Below, piece after piece: positions 7,984 to 17,002 of a stretch of DNA of 32,890 nt. Both the position numbers and the translations under genes were made by a program. The notes below the pieces were generated by a model. It was given only the letters and a program-made list of their open reading frames with translations, searched no databases and had not been told where the DNA came from. Numbering within the stretch: the stretch's first letter is position 1; the number at the start of each line of letters is the position of its first letter. The DNA is from Candidatus Treponema scatequi (GTDB taxonomy: Bacteria; Spirochaetota; Spirochaetia; Treponematales; Treponemataceae): NCBI GenBank assembly GCA_018066075.1, contig JAGHSB010000062.1, forward strand, positions 1 to 32,890, written 5' to 3'.

Positions 7984-9222
7984 ATGTTAGTAACACCAAA
8001 GATTCGAAGTAATATCTGTCTCAATGCTCACCCGGCAGGATGTGCCCAGGAAGTTCGCCGTCAGATTGAATATGTTAAGGCAAAGAAGGCTGCCCGCGCG
8101 GGCACTGCGAGTGACACCTGCGTTGAAAGTGATGTCAGTTTGAAAAGTGAAAGCAGTCCTCGCTTTGTTCTCGTTCTTGGCTGTTCAACAGGTTACGGAC
8201 TTGCTTCACGAATTGCAGCTGCGTTCGAATACGGTGCTGATACAATCGGCGTGTCTTTTGAAAAGGAAGGAACAGAGACACGCGGTGGAACTCCTGGTTT
8301 TTACAACAACATGGCGTTTGACAAAGAAGCGAAAGCGGCTGGTGTAAATTCCATCACAATAAACGGAGACGCATACAGCCACGAAATCAAAAAACGCGTC
8401 ATCGAAGAAATCAAAAAGCTCGGTAAAAAAGTCGACCTCGTAATTTACAGTCTCGCAAGCCCTGTCAGAACAGATCCTGACACCCAGGAACTTTACAAAT
8501 CTGTCATCAAACCTATCGGCCGCACCTACGAAGGAAAATGCCTCGACATCATTGCAGAAAAGCTCACCGAAGCAAAAGCAGAACCTGCATCAGAAGAAGA
8601 AATTGCAACTACAGTAAAAGTAATGGGAGGCGCCGACTGGAAGCTCTGGATTGACGCACTTACAGATTCCGGCTGCCTTGCAACTGGATGCACAACTTTA
8701 GCCTATTCTTACATCGGCCCAGAATTGAGCCACGCAATTTACCGCGACGGAACTATCGGTGAAGCAAAAAAAGACCTTGAAAAAACAGCACGCGAGCTCG
8801 ACTTAGACTTGCAGAAGAAAATCATGGGACACGCATATGTTTCGGTAAACAAGGGACTTGTAACAAGAAGTTCTGCAGTAATTCCGGTGATTTCGCTTTA
8901 TCTTGCGTGTCTTTTCAAAGTGATGAAGGCAAATGGAACTCACGAGGGATGCATCGAGCAGATGGAACGTCTTTTTGCCGAGAAACTGTTTGCGGGCGGA
9001 GAAGTTCCACTTGATGACGAAAAACGCATCAGAATGGACGATTTAGAGCTTACAGACGAGGTTCAGAAGGCGACTGTGGCAAATATGAATGCCGTGACAG
9101 AAGAAAATATGGCAGAATATTGCGATCTGGCGGGCTATAAGCACGATTTCCTTTCAGCAAACGGATTTGACGTTGACGGCGTAGATTACGGTTTAGAGGT
9201 TGAACGCTTTGATATGGTTTAG
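7984..9222 (+). CDS. fabV: Trans-2-enoyl-CoA/ACP reductase (Ter/FabV family)
   Basis: 412 aa; NICLNAHPAGC, GCSTGYGLASRIAAAFEYGADTIGV, AYSYIGPELSHAIYRDGTIGEAK, VNKGLVTRSSAVIPVI, YKHDFLSANGFDVDGVDY. Confidence 0.95.
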   Translation: MLVTPKIRSNICLNAHPAGCAQEVRRQIEYVKAKKAARAGTASDTCVESDVSLKSESSPRFVLVLGCSTGYGLASRIAAAFEYGADTIGVSFEKEGTETRGGTPGFYNNMAFDKEAKAAGVNSITINGDAYSHEIKKRVIEEIKKLGKKVDLVIYSLASPVRTDPDTQELYKSVIKPIGRTYEGKCLDIIAEKLTEAKAEPASEEEIATTVKVMGGADWKLWIDALTDSGCLATGCTTLAYSYIGPELSHAIYRDGTIGEAKKDLEKTARELDLDLQKKIMGHAYVSVNKGLVTRSSAVIPVISLYLACLFKVMKANGTHEGCIEQMERLFAEKLFAGGEVPLDDEKRIRMDDLELTDEVQKATVANMNAVTEENMAEYCDLAGYKHDFLSANGFDVDGVDYGLEVERFDMV

Positions 9223-9234
9223 TATAATATAACC

Positions 9235-9621
9235 ATGTGCGCTAAAACACGAAAATTTGAAAGATATGACGTTTTGGGTCGGATTGAGTCAGAAGAGCTT
9301 TCGAGCTTTCCGGGAACACTTATTGATATAAGTCTGAACGGATGTAAGATTCATTATTCAAACCCGGTTGCTGTTTCTCTTGAAGAAGAGTACACAATCA
9401 AGGTTAAATTTACGGACCAGTCATTGAACAAACCGATTACTCTCATCTGCCAGCCGATGTGGGCAAAAGAAGACAGCGGTTCAACAGATATCGGTATGAA
9501 GTTTCTTCACTCTCCGGACACAGACACCCTTCAGGAATACATCAAGTATCTTTACAAGGACTCTCAGAACCTCGGAGACATCGCTCATCAGATAATGGAC
9601 AGTGAATGTCAGTTCATATAG
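9235..9621 (+). CDS. PilZ-domain (c-di-GMP-binding) protein
   Basis: 128 aa; RKFERYDV...TLIDISLNGCKIHY...DIGMKFLH pattern. Confidence 0.85.
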   Translation: MCAKTRKFERYDVLGRIESEELSSFPGTLIDISLNGCKIHYSNPVAVSLEEEYTIKVKFTDQSLNKPITLICQPMWAKEDSGSTDIGMKFLHSPDTDTLQEYIKYLYKDSQNLGDIAHQIMDSECQFI

Positions 9622-10685
9622 AAAACCTTTCGGCAATCGGATTTTTAGCTTTTCCCGATTGTCTCGCATTTCTCAAATCAGAATTAATCAAACGCTTTGG
9701 CCTCTCAGAATCGACACATTTTAAGTGCTACGGTGACATCGTGTTACTCGAGGGCGAAGATTTAAGCGCTTTTTTAAGTGGAATTTCGTCAAACGGCGAA
9801 TCAGTTTCAGAAAAAGACATCACAGCAGAATCTCTTTCTGAAACTTCCGGAGAAAAACTCCTCGAAGTCATTCCACCGCAGAAACTTCCGTACTGGGCGC
9901 GAACAGTTTTGTTAAAGCCGTTTATTCTCGATTTTGAATCAATAGGTGATGCTTCACGCACTTTAAAAGAACTTCAGAGAAACTGGGCTCCGTATCAGTA
10001 CCAGAGCTTTCGTCGTGCAACTTTAATTCAGGAAAAATTGCCTTACATAAATCTTAAGGCTAAGAAATTCCCTTTTTCGATTCCTAAAAGTCCGATCGGA
10101 GTTTACACTCTCATCGAAGATAAAATAATACTTGCATCTCAGTTTACGTCGTCGTTCGTTCCTGCGGGGCGAATAGAGTTTATCGAAGACCACGAAAATC
10201 CACCGAGCCGTGCATACCTCAAGATTCAGGAAAGCCTCACGATGGCAAACCTCTTTTTTGATGTGGAACTTCCGGGGCCCGAGTCGCGTTGTTTTGAAGC
10301 AGGTGCGTGTCCCGGTGGCTGGACTTGGGTTTTAGTAAACCTTTGTTCAAAAGTTTATGCCGTAGACCGTGCAGAACTTGCGCCTTCTCTTATGACAAAT
10401 CCGCTTGTGACTTTTCAGGCTCACGATGCGTTCACATTAAAACCAGAAGACATCGGAAAGTGCGACTGGGTTTTCAGTGATGTAATCTGCTATCCAGAGC
10501 GCCTTCTCGAATGGGTTAAAGTTTGGCTCGACAGTGGCTTAACAAAGAACATGATCTGTACAATCAAGATGCAGGGCGAAATCGACTGGAGTATCGTACA
10601 GCAGTTTGCAGATATCCCGAACAGTCGTGTTGTTCATTTGAATTATAATAAGCATGAATTGACTTGGATTAATTGCGAGAAGTAA
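9606..10685 (+). CDS. SAM-dependent methyltransferase, FtsJ/RlmM-like (23S rRNA 2'-O-ribose MTase family)
   Basis: 359 aa; CFEAGACPGGWTWVL SAM motif, WVFSDVICYPERLLEWVKVWL, CTIKMQG; 16-nt overlap with the upstream CDS. Confidence 0.85.
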   Translation: MSVHIENLSAIGFLAFPDCLAFLKSELIKRFGLSESTHFKCYGDIVLLEGEDLSAFLSGISSNGESVSEKDITAESLSETSGEKLLEVIPPQKLPYWARTVLLKPFILDFESIGDASRTLKELQRNWAPYQYQSFRRATLIQEKLPYINLKAKKFPFSIPKSPIGVYTLIEDKIILASQFTSSFVPAGRIEFIEDHENPPSRAYLKIQESLTMANLFFDVELPGPESRCFEAGACPGGWTWVLVNLCSKVYAVDRAELAPSLMTNPLVTFQAHDAFTLKPEDIGKCDWVFSDVICYPERLLEWVKVWLDSGLTKNMICTIKMQGEIDWSIVQQFADIPNSRVVHLNYNKHELTWINCEK

Positions 10686-10744
10686 AAGAACGCGACAGAT
10701 TGCACGGATTGGCACAGATTTTTTTATTAATTGAAAGGACAAAA

Positions 10745-10770
10745 AAAAGGTCACCGTCAGGTGACCTTTT
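10745..10770. terminator. Bidirectional terminator between convergent genes
   Basis: Perfect aaaaggtcacc-gtca-ggtgacctttt hairpin. Confidence 0.92.
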
Positions 10771-10778
10771 ATATAAGT

Positions 10779-12328
10779 CTAGAACTTAGCTTTTCTTAGT
10801 CTTACTTTTTCGATATCTTCACAAAAGAGTTCCCTCAGGTCATTCAATCCGAGTGCCATCAAAGCCATGCGGCGATACCGATTCCCCATGCGAGAACAGG
10901 AACATCGATGCCCATTGCTTTTGTTACTTCTGGGCGGAAGATTCCGGAACCACCGAGTTCGAACCAGCCGAGTTTCGGGTGTTTGATGTGAACTTCGATT
11001 GAAGGTTCTGTGAACGGGAAGTAACCTGGAACATATTTTACTTCTTCTGCACCTGCGATTTCTTTAGCGAACATTTCGAGGAAGCCTAAGAGTGTCTTAA
11101 GGTTTACATCTTTTCCAAGAACGATACCTTCTGTCTGATAGAAGTCTGACAAGTGAGTTGCGTCAACTTTGTCGTAGCGGAAGCAGCGTGCGATACCGAA
11201 GTATTTGCCCGGGATTTCTGCTTTGTGAAGCTGGTGTGCAGAAAGAACTGTACCCTGGCTTCTTAAGAGAAGGCGTTTTGTAAAGTCTCTGTCAAATGAG
11301 TAGTTCCATCCGCGGCTTCCTGAGTTTCCGCCGTTTTCGTGAACAGCTGCTACATTTGAGAGATATGGTTCTTCGATTGATTTTGCGTGTGTAGGATTTT
11401 TAATTCTGTATACATCGTGAATATCGCGAGCTGCGTGGAACTGTGGCATAAAGAGTGCGTCACCGTTCCAGAATTCTGTTTCTACGAGTGGTCCGTCAAA
11501 TTCCTGAAAGCCGAGTGAACAGAGTTTGTCTTTTACTGATTCGAGGAATGAAACGTATGGATTGATACGGCCAGGGATGTTTCTTGCAGGTGGAATAGAA
11601 ATGTTGTATCCACGGAATGTGCCTTTCTTCCATTCGCCTGATTCGAGCATCTTTGTTGTGATTTCGCCGATTTCGTTTCCTGTAACTCCGACTTTTTTGA
11701 GTTCGGCTGCTACAGCGTCGCTTTCGCCGCAGAGTTTGTAAACTACAGTTTCGCGTGTGTATGTTTTAAATGGAGCGTCTGCTGCTCCACGTTTTTTTGC
11801 AAGTCCTGAGAGAACGTCGATTTCTTCTTTTGAAAGGTCGTCCTGATTGAGTGTTGTGTCTGCAACTGCTTTCTTAAGAAGAGCAGCTGTCATTGTGATG
11901 CGTGCAGGAAGTTCTTTGCCTGTATATTCTGCTTTCTTTTCTTCGTTCATTTTGAGAACGCCTTCTTTTGAAAGCTGACCGAATGCACTACCGATGTCTT
12001 TCTGTTCAACACCGATTCCTGCTGCGATCTCAGGAAGTGTCTTTGCTCCGTTGTCTTTCAAGAAGTTTACAGCGCGTTCTTCTATAAGACCTTTTTCTGA
12101 AAGTTCTTTACCTAAATCAGTGATTTCAAAGAATGTGTGTGGTGTACGGCTAACTTCCTGTACGAGACCTTTTCCGCCGAGCCAGCTGAATGCCTGGTTT
12201 GCGTGTCCTTCTTTGTAATCTAATTCTTTCTGTAAACGGCTTGATGTAAGTTCGTCTTTCTGTGTGTACTTGAGAAGTACTTTGATTTCAAGTGGGTGTA
12301 AGTTTTTAATTGTTCCTGAGATATCCAT
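10779..12328 (-). CDS. pheS: Phenylalanyl-tRNA synthetase alpha subunit, archaeal/eukaryotic-type, with an apparent 1-nt frameshift near 10870
   Basis: ORF 10859-12328 has an N-terminal winged-helix-like region and the PheRS core (FQEFDGPLVETEFWNGDALFMPQFHAARDIHDVY, GWFELGGSGIFRPEVTKAMGIDVPVLAWGIGI). The -1 frame continues as RMALMALGLNDLRELFCEDIEKVRLRKAKF* to 10779. Confidence 0.9.
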
Positions 12329-12341
12329 TTTAAAATATATT

Positions 12342-12385
12342 GGTGGAATTTCACAATCCGAGAAACCGAATTATGAAGTTCCACC
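12342..12385. repeat. Hairpin formed by an inverted pair of GTGGAAYT motifs
   Basis: GGTGGAATTTCA (12342-12353) and TGAAGTTCCACC (12374-12385) pair over 12 nt with one mismatch or wobble. Confidence 0.75.
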
Positions 12386-12399
12386 CCTCCAAAAAAATA

Positions 12400-12819
12400 T
12401 TAACGAGAGAATTTTACGATGCAGAGCATTTCGCCCATTTTTACACCGCGATCGTCTTTGTAATGTCTTGTTTTGTCGCGTTTGATGTAGCTGTATTTGA
12501 AATAACCGTGTTCTTTCTTAAAGTCTTCAAGTACATCATGAATTGTAATCATAGCATCACTTTTGTCGAAAGCTACGTCCATACATGTGTAGTAAATATG
12601 AGCTTCATCATAGTTTTCAGAATATTCAATTCTAACAGAAGCTGGTTTTGTTTTTCCAGTTTCAGGGTTTACAGGAAGGTGCTGGTCTTCAGGTACGATA
12701 GTCTGAATTGTTCTATCCATTTTGTTTTTTGGATTGACAATGTCTTCTACTTCTTTATCCTGTGCATAAAAGCATGATACAGCAGCCAAACAAGCCAAAA
12801 TTGCAATAATCTTCTTCAT
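12400..12819 (-). CDS. Small secreted/periplasmic hypothetical protein
   Basis: 139 aa; signal peptide MKKIIAILACLAAVSCFYAQ; GGAGG-type RBS upstream. Confidence 0.8.
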   Translation of the reverse strand: MKKIIAILACLAAVSCFYAQDKEVEDIVNPKNKMDRTIQTIVPEDQHLPVNPETGKTKPASVRIEYSENYDEAHIYYTCMDVAFDKSDAMITIHDVLEDFKKEHGYFKYSYIKRDKTRHYKDDRGVKMGEMLCIVKFSR

Positions 12820-12858
12820 ATTTCTCCTCCAGAGTTTTAGCAGCGAATATTTATGACG

Positions 12859-13527
12859 CTAAAATTGACTATATTCCTTTATTTTACTTGTTTCTAGGAA
12901 AAAATCAAGTTGAACGACATAATAACCTTTGTCTATCAATATAGCCGGAACGCTTCTGATTAAAAGTTTTCCGGTAATTTGCTTTGGTTTATTTTTGATA
13001 ATCTTTCTATAATATTCACGGATTCCGTCTTTGGCTGCGTTTTCGATTGCTTCCTGGAGACCTTCGAAGCCTTTGCTGAGTTTTCCCTTTCCTTTGCCGA
13101 CTGCATGCGGGTTTTTGATCTGGGAAAACTGTTTATAGTAGCGCATCATCTGTTCGGTGCGGGTAAAATTGACCCAGAGAAAGATTTTATCCTCGCGCCA
13201 GTATGTTTTGTCCCATTCGATGTTGTCTTTGTCTTCTGAAAAGTCGTTAAGTGGAACTAACTCGAAATATTCGTCAACTTTGCGGAGTTTGTCGCTTGGA
13301 GTGTAATCAAAGCTGAATCCGTAAGTCATGCCTTCGATGAGATATTCTGAAAGGTTTGTGAGATGCTGTCTTGCGAGATCGTGAGGTTTGTCTTCTGTAA
13401 ATTCCGGGTATGCATCCTGGGCGGCCCAGAGGTAAAGTCTGATTTTTCCAGGGCTTTCTGACTGGGCAAAAAGAGAAGAGAACGAAATTAAAACTGCGAC
13501 AATTAGTGTTTTGAAGCTTCTATCCAT
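12859..13527 (-). CDS. Secreted hypothetical protein (start reassigned to MDRSFKTL...)
   Basis: The track ORF extends to 13572, but the internal Met MDRSFKTLIVAVLISFSSLFAQ gives a proper signal peptide. It overlaps the end of the rhomboid gene. Confidence 0.75.
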   Translation of the reverse strand: MDRSFKTLIVAVLISFSSLFAQSESPGKIRLYLWAAQDAYPEFTEDKPHDLARQHLTNLSEYLIEGMTYGFSFDYTPSDKLRKVDEYFELVPLNDFSEDKDNIEWDKTYWREDKIFLWVNFTRTEQMMRYYKQFSQIKNPHAVGKGKGKLSKGFEGLQEAIENAAKDGIREYYRKIIKNKPKQITGKLLIRSVPAILIDKGYYVVQLDFFLETSKIKEYSQF

Positions 13528-14141
13528 ATTCTTATCGGGCTCACTCCCAGACGGATTGGAAAGTACAGCCATGCTCCGAGAAAACCAAACAGATGAGTCA
13601 TATGAGCAATGCCGCCAGAAATTCCAAAGAACTGACAGCCCAATTCAATTAAAGCAAACAAAATAACGCATACAGGGGCTGGCACTGGAATTATTCCATA
13701 TATTGAAACACGAACTGTCGGAAAAATTACAGCAAAAGCGAAAAGAATTGAAAAAACTATTCCGCTTGCTCCCATGAGAAGTGTGTTCCACCAGCCGCCG
13801 ATTACAAAGAATGCGAGTGAAAGTGCATTTGAAAAGATTGCACATATAAAAATAAAGAGTATATATTCTTTTGAACCGAGGGATTTTTCTACATACATTC
13901 CAAAAGAAATAAGACCGAACATGTTTAGAAAAAGATGAAGAAAATTTGCGTGAACAAAAGTACATGTTAAAAGCTGCCAGTACATATGATAGTCAATTAC
14001 TGCGCGCGGATTTAACGAGAGATAAAATTTAAGCGTCGGGAAAAATTTTGTGAGAACAAAAACAGCAACATTGATTACCGCAATAATAATTGTTGCGTTA
14101 ATGTAATTGTAGCGGAATTTTTTTCTCAAAAGATTTATCAT
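13503..14141 (-). CDS. Rhomboid-family intramembrane serine protease
   Basis: 212 aa, multi-TM; WQLLTCTFVHANFLHLFLNMFGL, catalytic GASG, and IAHMTHLFGFLGAW histidine helix. Confidence 0.93.
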   Translation of the reverse strand: MINLLRKKFRYNYINATIIIAVINVAVFVLTKFFPTLKFYLSLNPRAVIDYHMYWQLLTCTFVHANFLHLFLNMFGLISFGMYVEKSLGSKEYILFIFICAIFSNALSLAFFVIGGWWNTLLMGASGIVFSILFAFAVIFPTVRVSIYGIIPVPAPVCVILFALIELGCQFFGISGGIAHMTHLFGFLGAWLYFPIRLGVSPIRIWIEASKH

Positions 14142-15280
14142 TGTGGAACTTCTGTGCTGTTGATAACTTCGTCGTCTGCAAATGTTACTCTGTTTCTTCC
14201 TGAACGTTTTGAAACATAGAGAGCTTTATCTGCCTGTTCTACGAGAATCTTTGGACTGTCTACATGGTTGTATGTTGAATCGTAAACCGCACATCCGATT
14301 GAAATTGTAACTTTCATGTGCTGGTCTTCGTAAACAAAGTCGTTGTCTTCAATCTGCTTTCTGATTCTTTCTGCAACAGACATTGCGTCTTCTTTTGTTG
14401 TGTTTGGAAGCATGATTGTAAATTCTTCACCACCGTAACGGCTTGCTGTATCCTGAGCGCGAGTGTTCTGCTTTAAGATCTTTGCAACTGATTTTAATAC
14501 ATAGTCACCGCATGCATGTCCCCATGTATCGTTGAATTTCTTGAAGAAGTCGATGTCGAACATCAAAACTGCAATCGGCTGTTTCTGAGAAATGGCAAGA
14601 TCGAGTTTGTCAGTAAGCATGTTGAAGAAATAATATTTGAGTTTCAAATGTGTCATCATGTCTGTACTTGATTTTTCAAGCAATGCTGCATTGTTGATGG
14701 CAACGGCAGCAAGTGACGCAATTGAAAGAATCTGGTCTTTGTCGTAAGAAGTATATTCTACGCCTTCACCGATATCGAGTCTTTCACCGAGAACCAAAAA
14801 TCCGTTCATTCTGTTTTTGTGGAACAGTGGAACGATGAGAGTTGGGTGAAGTGATTCGATTTCTTTTATGTCAGTTCCTTTTGGAAGAAGCTCTTTTATT
14901 TGCTGAACTGTGAAAGTCTGATTGTTTCTGAAAATCGCCCTGATGATTGGCGATGTTGTCGGAATTGAATATGTAATTGAAGGATCAAGGTCGATTCCAG
15001 TGTGGTTTGATGAAAGGTTGTAAGAGTTTGAATCCATTTCATCAAGTACGAAGATTCCGGCACCTGTTACGTGCATCTGACACATACTTGTGTAGAGAAT
15101 TGATTCGATAAGTGTGCTGTATTCGAGTGTAGAACAAAGTGAGCGGGAGATTTCGAGAAGCTGCTGCAGGTCGTAAATTCTTTTTTCGTACTGATCTACT
15201 GCTTCCTGAACGAATGTGTTGTCAGGAATTGCGAGTGAGCTTAAATCTACGTCTTCTGAAATGTTGATGTCTTCTGCCAT
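14138..15280 (-). CDS. GAF-GGDEF diguanylate cyclase
   Basis: 380 aa; GAF-like region then FDIDFFKKFNDTWGHACGDYVLK...ASRYGGEEFTIMLPNT (intact GGEEF). Confidence 0.95.
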   Translation of the reverse strand: MAEDINISEDVDLSSLAIPDNTFVQEAVDQYEKRIYDLQQLLEISRSLCSTLEYSTLIESILYTSMCQMHVTGAGIFVLDEMDSNSYNLSSNHTGIDLDPSITYSIPTTSPIIRAIFRNNQTFTVQQIKELLPKGTDIKEIESLHPTLIVPLFHKNRMNGFLVLGERLDIGEGVEYTSYDKDQILSIASLAAVAINNAALLEKSSTDMMTHLKLKYYFFNMLTDKLDLAISQKQPIAVLMFDIDFFKKFNDTWGHACGDYVLKSVAKILKQNTRAQDTASRYGGEEFTIMLPNTTKEDAMSVAERIRKQIEDNDFVYEDQHMKVTISIGCAVYDSTYNHVDSPKILVEQADKALYVSKRSGRNRVTFADDEVINSTEVPQ

Positions 15281-15281
15281 G

Positions 15282-16877
15282 TTAGTTCTTCTTGTCTACG
15301 CCAGAAATGATGGCGTAGTTCCTCATAATGTCAAAGAAAATCTGCCAGTTTGGATAATTGTTTTCCAAAAAGTCTGTGTTGTCGCGGTTTCGTGAAGACA
15401 TCATCAGTACTTTAAGGTTAGAAACAATTTCGCATGACGGTTTCTTTGCGTCTTGTAGTAAATCTCCGAGTTCCACAAAAAGTGAAAAAAGGGCGGAAAC
15501 CTGGTCCTGAATTATTCGCTTTGCTTCCGCATTTATATTATCGACCTGATTTATTAATTTCTTAGAGAAATCTGAATCCTTGTGGCTATCACGAATATAG
15601 CCCTTGAGAACGGCCGAGCTGTTTGACTGATTATTTGCAAATGATGCCTCAAAAGCATCAATCTTTTCAAGTACTTCGTTAGCACCGAATACAGTCTGTG
15701 AAAACTGAGTCTTGAAATTAGGATTATTGAAAAAACCTTCGATTACGATGTCGTTTAAGAGGGCTTTGATTGAGTCAGGATAGTAATGAGTGGCAAAAGT
15801 CTTGAGAATCTTGAGAGGTGTAATCCATGAGAAGCTGACAGAAGAGTTCTGAAGGAGAAGGTCGTTCATTTCTTCGTTGTAACCGTTGAGCGGAAGAAGC
15901 TGTGTATTTGGGAAAAGGCTTTCGATATCACTCTTGATTCTTTCGTCTTTGATTTCACGTTTGATTCGCTGTTCGTCTGCGTTGTACTGGTCCTGGATGT
16001 ATGTCGAGAATTTCTGTCTTGCATCTGCAGAATAAGAAGCACATGTAGGTTCAAAGTCAGGATTCTGTTTTGCAATCTGAATGAGGCTTTTTAAAATGTC
16101 TTTGTTAAGGATTTTATGGCATGCGTATTCAATCTTCTTGAGGTTTTCTACGATGCTTTTCTGGTTGTTTGTTGTCATCGAGTCGACATCTACAATCTGA
16201 GCAAGTGCAATTACTGCATATGCAACAGGCATTGTCATCTGAAATTCTGCGATGATGTAGTAAAGGTCGAGGAAAACGTTTTCGAGTGATACAGGTGGAA
16301 CTGCTGAAAATGACGGAGTGAGGTTTGGCTGTTCCGGATTGAATCGTGCATCGAATGTCTTTAATGGAGTTACAAAGTTAAATTTACAGAGCTCTGTAAG
16401 CTGTTTGAGTTTTACAAAGATTTCATCCATCTTGATGAATTCTTTTGAATTGAGCTCGTGAATGATTTTTTCAAGTCGTCTGTGCTGGTCGTCGAAGATG
16501 CGCTGGGCTGACGTTCCCTGGAGCTCTGCAATTGAAACTTCGTTTTTTCTCTGTTCGTATTCGAGAAATTTAAGTTTCTGCTGGTTTTCTTCTGAGTATC
16601 CTGAAACGAGAAGCTGGTATTCAAATCTTGTATTTCGCTTGATGTCAGGTCCGGCTATTGTGTTTTCGAGAATTTTATAAATCGGGCGTGTATTGATGTA
16701 GAGAACGCGTAAAATTTCTGCAAAATTAGGCTGGATTAAACCGTTTCGGTAAATTCCATTTGGGAGAGCACGTAAATCTGCATCGATTTTCTTAAGCTTC
16801 TGTCTTTTCTGGACTTCAGGAGAAGAACTTCGAAAGATGCTGTCAAAAAAATCTGTTATAGCCTGAAAAAATGACAT
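15282..16877 (-). CDS. Hypothetical cytoplasmic protein (531 aa)
   Basis: Long ORF directly abutting the GGDEF gene; no family recognised with confidence. Confidence 0.8.
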   Translation of the reverse strand: MSFFQAITDFFDSIFRSSSPEVQKRQKLKKIDADLRALPNGIYRNGLIQPNFAEILRVLYINTRPIYKILENTIAGPDIKRNTRFEYQLLVSGYSEENQQKLKFLEYEQRKNEVSIAELQGTSAQRIFDDQHRRLEKIIHELNSKEFIKMDEIFVKLKQLTELCKFNFVTPLKTFDARFNPEQPNLTPSFSAVPPVSLENVFLDLYYIIAEFQMTMPVAYAVIALAQIVDVDSMTTNNQKSIVENLKKIEYACHKILNKDILKSLIQIAKQNPDFEPTCASYSADARQKFSTYIQDQYNADEQRIKREIKDERIKSDIESLFPNTQLLPLNGYNEEMNDLLLQNSSVSFSWITPLKILKTFATHYYPDSIKALLNDIVIEGFFNNPNFKTQFSQTVFGANEVLEKIDAFEASFANNQSNSSAVLKGYIRDSHKDSDFSKKLINQVDNINAEAKRIIQDQVSALFSLFVELGDLLQDAKKPSCEIVSNLKVLMMSSRNRDNTDFLENNYPNWQIFFDIMRNYAIISGVDKKN

Positions 16878-16934
16878 ATCATTACTATTTTATGGCAGAA
16901 AGGGGGTATTGTAAAGTCTAAAAGCCCGGTAAGA

Positions 16935-16996
16935 GATCCCGAAACGAGTCCGGGATGTCATTACGGGTTTAAGGGATCCCGAAACGAGTTCGGGAT
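16935..16996. repeat. Two tandem REP-like palindromes downstream of the giant ORF
   Basis: gatcccgaaacgagtccgggatg (from 16935) and gatcccgaaacgagttcgggatg (from 16975), 40-bp period. Confidence 0.85.
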
Positions 16997-17002
16997 GACT
17001 TT

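Noticed and set aside
10686-10735. acagattgcacggattggcacagattt imperfect short repeats
   Set aside because: Short AT-rich degenerate repeats before a terminator; not enough to claim an element.
10859-10870. Natural PheS C-terminus ...GIAAWL
   Set aside because: Loses the motif 3 Arg, while the -1 frame continues with a typical PheS C-terminus.
16935-16996. Possible CRISPR array
   Set aside because: Only two palindromic copies with about 17-nt spacing and no cas genes; better explained as REP-like or terminator hairpins.
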